Shown here: piece by piece, positions 60,101-64,000 of the stretch
Layout of the letters: each line of letters begins with the position of its first letter
How positions within the stretch are numbered: the first letter of the stretch is position 1
Assembly (NCBI GenBank): GCA_016801885.1
Contig: CM028901.1
Location: forward strand, 12,581,283 to 12,645,282
Reading direction: 5' to 3'
Length of the DNA: 64,000 nt
Source of the DNA: Toxotes chatareus
Lineage: Eukaryota; Chordata; Actinopteri; Toxotidae
Notes under the pieces: generated by a model
The model's database searches: none
What the model saw: only the letters and a program-made list of their open reading frames with translations
What the model was told of the DNA's origin: nothing
Position numbers and translations under genes: made by a program

Positions 60101-62181
60101 CTACTGCGTATGAGCTATTGGAATAGCTATGAGGCTGTTTCCATCTGACTCTGGATATAGAACACATTTACGTTTGATACATCCAAGTCTACCAACCCCA
60201 ATATCGTCGCACAACTCACTAACCTTGTATATACCTATGTATGAGGACTCACAGGGATATGTGTAATATGATTCTAGGTTTCTGAACCTTTTGTATATCA
60301 CATAGACCTCATCATCTTCCTGGACTATATTCTGCACTAATGCAATTCTATTTCCCACCTCAATACAATTATCCCCCTGCTTTGTAGACAAGGTAAAACG
60401 CCTACTGGACACCTTTGTGTACTGTAAGGCAACACTGAAATGCTGTGGAAGAGGACCATCGGTATGGATTTTCTGTAACACTGGTTTATCTGTTGGTAAT
60501 GGAACCTCCACATGTGGCATTTCTGACAACCTTTTAACTAACTGCTGGAGAGGTTGGTGTGGCTTTCGTAAAACATGTTAAATTTGGCCAAGATAATTCT
60601 CAAAAGGGAATCCTGAAATATTGTCTAAAGATCCAAACTGTTTGTATTCATCAGACAAATGAATAAGCTGGTGTACGCTGAACACAATCTCATCCCTGCC
60701 GTACAGTTGTCCATAGTGCTCCACAAAGGATATCATCAACTTATGTGCAAATGGAACCATTTTCCCAGAAAGTCCAGGAGACAAAAACAAATACATGGCC
60801 ACTGAAAACAACATAAAGTTGTCATACAACTCACTTGGAAGGCAGTCCTTCAGAACTACAGGACCCCAGTACAACATGAAGGATCGGAGCTCAGTAGCTT
60901 TCCAACGATCCAGCTCCTTCAAACCCCTTGGTTTGCGATTAAATTCACATGGGGTATGGGAACGTAACTCCAGTAGTTTTCTTGATATACAGTTAACACT
61001 TTGTGAAGAAAGCCTAGTCGCTAGTTGCCCTTTAACCACACATTCAATAGTCTTCTTGTCACCCCAAGACAACAGAGGTGCATGTAATCGATCGGGAACA
61101 TAGAAACCATCTTTACTATTCCTGTTAGAGGACTGAGTTTCTGTCTCAAGTGATGCTCCTCATCAATCATATCACAATAACTCGAGTCTGTCCTGAGCCT
61201 GACATTTGTTTCAGGATATGTCATTTTGCTCCTCCACACCCCCTCTTGATCACACTTGTCACATCCTGAATACCCATTATGTGACTTTATATTCTTAACG
61301 AAGGCTCTAGCTGGAGCATCACACACAAATGAGGAAATGCCTACATCCAAATGCTTACCATTATGAACAATGCCATTAGCCAGTACATTTTTAAGGTCAC
61401 TAACAAATTGCTGCAGATACTCAAAAACACACTTTGGCTTACTTAAACCACAAAAGATACCAACAATAAATGGTGACTTAGTGTAATCACATTTCAGAAT
61501 TGCAAGTATAGGCCAGAACTGAAGTTTTGAACTTTTAAAAAGGGGGAGACCATCAATGTTGAATTGTAAAGTTAGAGTCCTAAGGTTCACTGGTGAACTC
61601 AAACATTTCAATCTTGAAAGTATTCCTTGCATCAACCCAAAATGATAGTACTCGCCACCTTGCATTTTATTGGTTGCAACATGAGATTGTGTTCTAAGCA
61701 GAGTTCTTCCATCTTTTGGCAGCCTAGGGTGAAACAGCCTCAAGATGGACAGCAGAGCAGATAAAGCAACCACACTGACTGAGTAGGATGTTGCCCAATA
61801 TCTTAGGCTCCTTACTAGCAAATCCAGATTAGGCCCATGGTCATCATCAATGTCAGAGTCAGAGGAAGAATCTAATCCAACTTCATCATTCCCAGCTACA
61901 CTTCTATCCACATAATCATTTTCCATTTGTATGTGATCTGATTCAACTTCATCTTTCCTACCTACACTACAATCCATATGATCACTTTCTGTTTGTACAT
62001 GGGAAGATGGTGTATCTAGTTGGCACACAGGAGAGGTTCTGACGAGTGGTTCCCTATTGACACAAGTGTGTAAATTTCCCCTTTGATTATGAAGGGTTTC
62101 CTCATATTCATTAAGGATATCTTTCTCTGTGTCCCTTACATATCTGCTGACTCTACGTCTTTTAGCCCAATAAGAGGACAT
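60101..62181 (-). pseudogene. EnSpm TNP2-like transposase, broken by one frameshift and one stop
   Basis: The frame opens at ATG 62181 (MSSYWAKRRRV) and is preceded by an AG acceptor at about 62265, so a 5' UTR intron is likely. Landmarks of the animal TNP2-like family are LPLFKSSKLQFWPIL, a Cys-containing SHNGYSGCDKCDQEG, IDYMHLCCLGVTRRLL, WKATELRSFMLYWGPVVLKD, HQLIHLSDEYKQFGSLDNIS and PFENYLGQI. The first frame stops just after WLKGN, while the family continues one base over as QLATRL. The frame break is therefore at about 61026-61033, in an AAAGGG run. A TAA at 60578-60580 interrupts the second part in frame after GQI, and coding similarity resumes at once. The last part runs to a stop at 60101. 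It catalyses transposition in intact copies; this one is inactive. Confidence 0.82.
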
Positions 62182-62286
62182 CTTAAGTGAGTGAGGTGGT
62201 GCCGTTATAATTGCAATATTACTTAGCAGTGTATCCTCTTGACTCCTGTTGTAGGAAAAACTGTAAAACAGAGGAAGAGAAAGCAA

Positions 62287-63010
62287 AATAAAAATGCAGA
62301 AACTATTAGTGGGAAAAAGAAAAAAGAAAATGCAAATATGACTGCACTGATGAAAGTGCCCAATCTTGCCCGTAAAATATTATACTGTCTCTAAAACATT
62401 TTCACCTTTAAATGACAACACAAATGGTCAATAATATGACATTTCAACGCCATTTCCCAGGGCTTAAGTCATGACACTAATATTATCTATACATTTTCAT
62501 TTCATTTAAATAAGCCAACTATTCTGCCCTCCCTGAATGTAGGTGTGTTCAGTTTAGCAGGTAGATGAACAGTTCTTTAATGAGCCAGATTGCCAGATGA
62601 AGTCTCACTGTTTATTGCCAAAATTTAATCCTAAAAAAGGCACTGTAAAACTAAAAGAAAAACACAGAAAATACAATAAACTATATATTCACACTTCCAA
62701 GACATTTACCAACAGTGAAATATTTCTAACTGTACAAACAAGACAGTGATTTTCAGGATACAGAACATTACTGAACGGACTTTAGCTTTATGCTAACATA
62801 TAATGGGAAACGCCATAGACATGCTAACGGAATTAGCGTATATGCCGCGACCACATTATAACAAGAAATAAATAGGTTAAACGCTACCCACTTCGCTTCT
62901 CATGCTGAAACATAACTCTTAATGTGTAAATACTCACAAGCATATGAGTCCCTTGCTCTGAAAAATGTGTGCCGTGCTGTGCACTGCTCTAAGTCTGAAC
63001 TGACTGACTG
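62287..63010 (-). other. Transposon 5' region: UTR intron and first exon
   Basis: A GTGAGT donor (plus 62932-62937) and the acceptor near 62265 define a probable intron of about 670 bases. The first exon would lie at about 62938-63010. No TATA box or terminal inverted repeat could be fixed. Confidence 0.4.
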
Positions 63011-64000
63011 CATATTAGGAACTTAAACTCAAAATTCCACCTAGTGGTGTGGCTGTGGCACTGCACGCAAACTCAAGAAAGAAGGGAATATATACGCACT
63101 TACCGGGTTTATTAAATACCTTTAACAGTTTATGTTAACAAAATACTTGTCTCTTTTCCTAAACAAACATTTATCCACATTAATTTCTACTCAACTTATT
63201 GTAAACGTCTCTCTGTCTCTCTCTTTCTCTGGCCGTGTTAAGACCTGGTATTAACATGTGACTGTTACAGATATAAGTGCGTGCATTTACACCCGGCCCG
63301 TTAACAATGTGTCTTTACTGATACATACACCTCTGAGGACGCATCTATACAGACTTTGTTATTAATCCTTTCCAAATATCCTGCAAATAACGGGAAAATG
63401 GAATAAATGCCACAACGCAATTGAATATTTTACATTTATGATAAACAGATCTGATGTTTATTCACAGTAAATAGAAAACCCACTGACGCTGAAAACTCAC
63501 GATGTATGAGAACCGCTGTGTAACACATGATCTAGCAGGAGCTGATCTGGGTGACAGCTTAGCTGTCTGAGGTGAAGATTTGTCAAACTAGATCCTGATC
63601 GCTCCATGAGGCGATCATTTATAATTATACTGATGAATAGGGCTGTCAAAATTAGCGCGTTATCGCGGATTCGAAAAACGGCTAATTATTTGTTTGGAAT
63701 GTATATTGTCAATGTTAAGTTGGATGGTCATGACAACTAATAACTGAATACTGACGACTAATGTTAGATAGCATGCTAGGTATTAGCAAAGTACAACCTA
63801 CTGACTAACTTGCCAGGCCAATAATTCCTAAAGTTAACTAATAATAATAATTAATTTAGTTAAAGTGTGACAGCCAGACAATGGTATCTCAAGATGATCA
63901 ACAAATTATATTCTTACCAGTTTGTCTTCTCTCCTCTTTCTCTCTTGTCAGCGGGACTGAGTGAAAAGATTAAGAAATGCGCGCCATTTCACCAAAAGCC
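63010..64000. other. Unassigned right end with interspersed repeat
   Basis: No exon recognised. GGGCTGTCAAAATTAGCGCG (about 63640-63660) followed by TTATCGCGG is a string I recognise as a recurrent start of a dispersed fish repeat. The remainder may be part of that element or of a gene beginning outside the window. Confidence 0.4.

Larger units (their letters stand above)
56222..63010 (-). mobile_element. Decayed EnSpm/CACTA-like DNA transposon
   Basis: From right to left the element holds a non-coding first exon (ending at a GTGAGT donor, plus 62932-62937) and the TNP2-like transposase. A spliced accessory gene with a DUF4806-like region, a palindrome and a subterminal repeat array follow. 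Both genes are on the minus strand and both are broken by stops and frame changes, so this copy cannot supply its own transposase. The left end is placed at the start of the subterminal repeats. The right end is uncertain, since no matching repeats or CACTA-type terminal inverted repeat were found near 63.0 kb. It may be truncated there. Confidence 0.75.

Noticed and set aside
1..64000. CRISPR array, rRNA operon or integrated virus
   Set aside because: No regularly spaced identical repeats with unique spacers, no rRNA sequence, and no viral structural or polymerase frames were seen.

Overview
This window is vertebrate nuclear DNA, almost certainly from a ray-finned fish and most likely a percomorph. 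Genes are split into many short exons with GT-AG introns. Intergenic space is AT-rich and full of GT/CA and GA microsatellites. It carries fish-type repeats: a tRNA-derived SINE, EnSpm/CACTA, Tc1-derived sequence and LINE relics. It also holds gene families typical of teleosts, such as rho-class GST and a kalliklectin-type apple-domain lectin. There are no bacterial-style operons. Gene models were built by hand from reading frame, splice sites and remembered family sequences; no alignment was run.

Layout. 1-4.3 kb: no recognisable gene. 4.35-6.96 kb (-): complete 8-exon lysosomal alpha-L-fucosidase (fuca1-like). 8.33-8.85 kb (-): intronless 173-aa ORF made of the DNA-binding half of a Tc1-like transposase without the catalytic half. 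10.2-13.3 kb (-): zbtb8b, four coding exons plus a probable 5' UTR exon. 13.3-27.2 kb: a gene desert with a LINE relic, interspersed repeats, an element with long inverted repeats and GC-rich blocks, four matches to the RBPJ (Notch) consensus among them. 27.2-30.9 kb (+): heyl, a Notch effector bHLH-Orange repressor, five exons. 33.1-34.1 kb (-): remnant of a duplicated apple-domain gene. 35.1-38.2 kb (-): its intact relative, a secreted four-apple protein with no protease domain. 39.4-42.2 kb and 46.0-49.2 kb (-): two tandem rho-class glutathione S-transferases with matching exon structure. 50.4-54.2 kb (-): a HIPK-like kinase with a repetitive C-terminal tail and two one-base frame breaks. 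56.2-63.0 kb (-): a decayed EnSpm/CACTA-like transposon with a TNP2-like transposase and a DUF4806-like accessory gene, both broken. 63.0-64.0 kb: unassigned, with part of another interspersed repeat.

The genes do not form one pathway. FUCA1, ZBTB8B and HEYL all lie on human chromosome 1p, so the left half looks like a conserved syntenic block. The right half is a lineage-specific, duplication-prone segment: lectin copies, GST copies, a fast-changing kinase and transposon debris. The points most worth a second look are the HTH-only Tc1-derived gene, the kalliklectin locus with its remnant copy and odd cysteine pattern, the frame-broken kinase with its NLS-like tail repeats, and the RBPJ-site cluster upstream of heyl.
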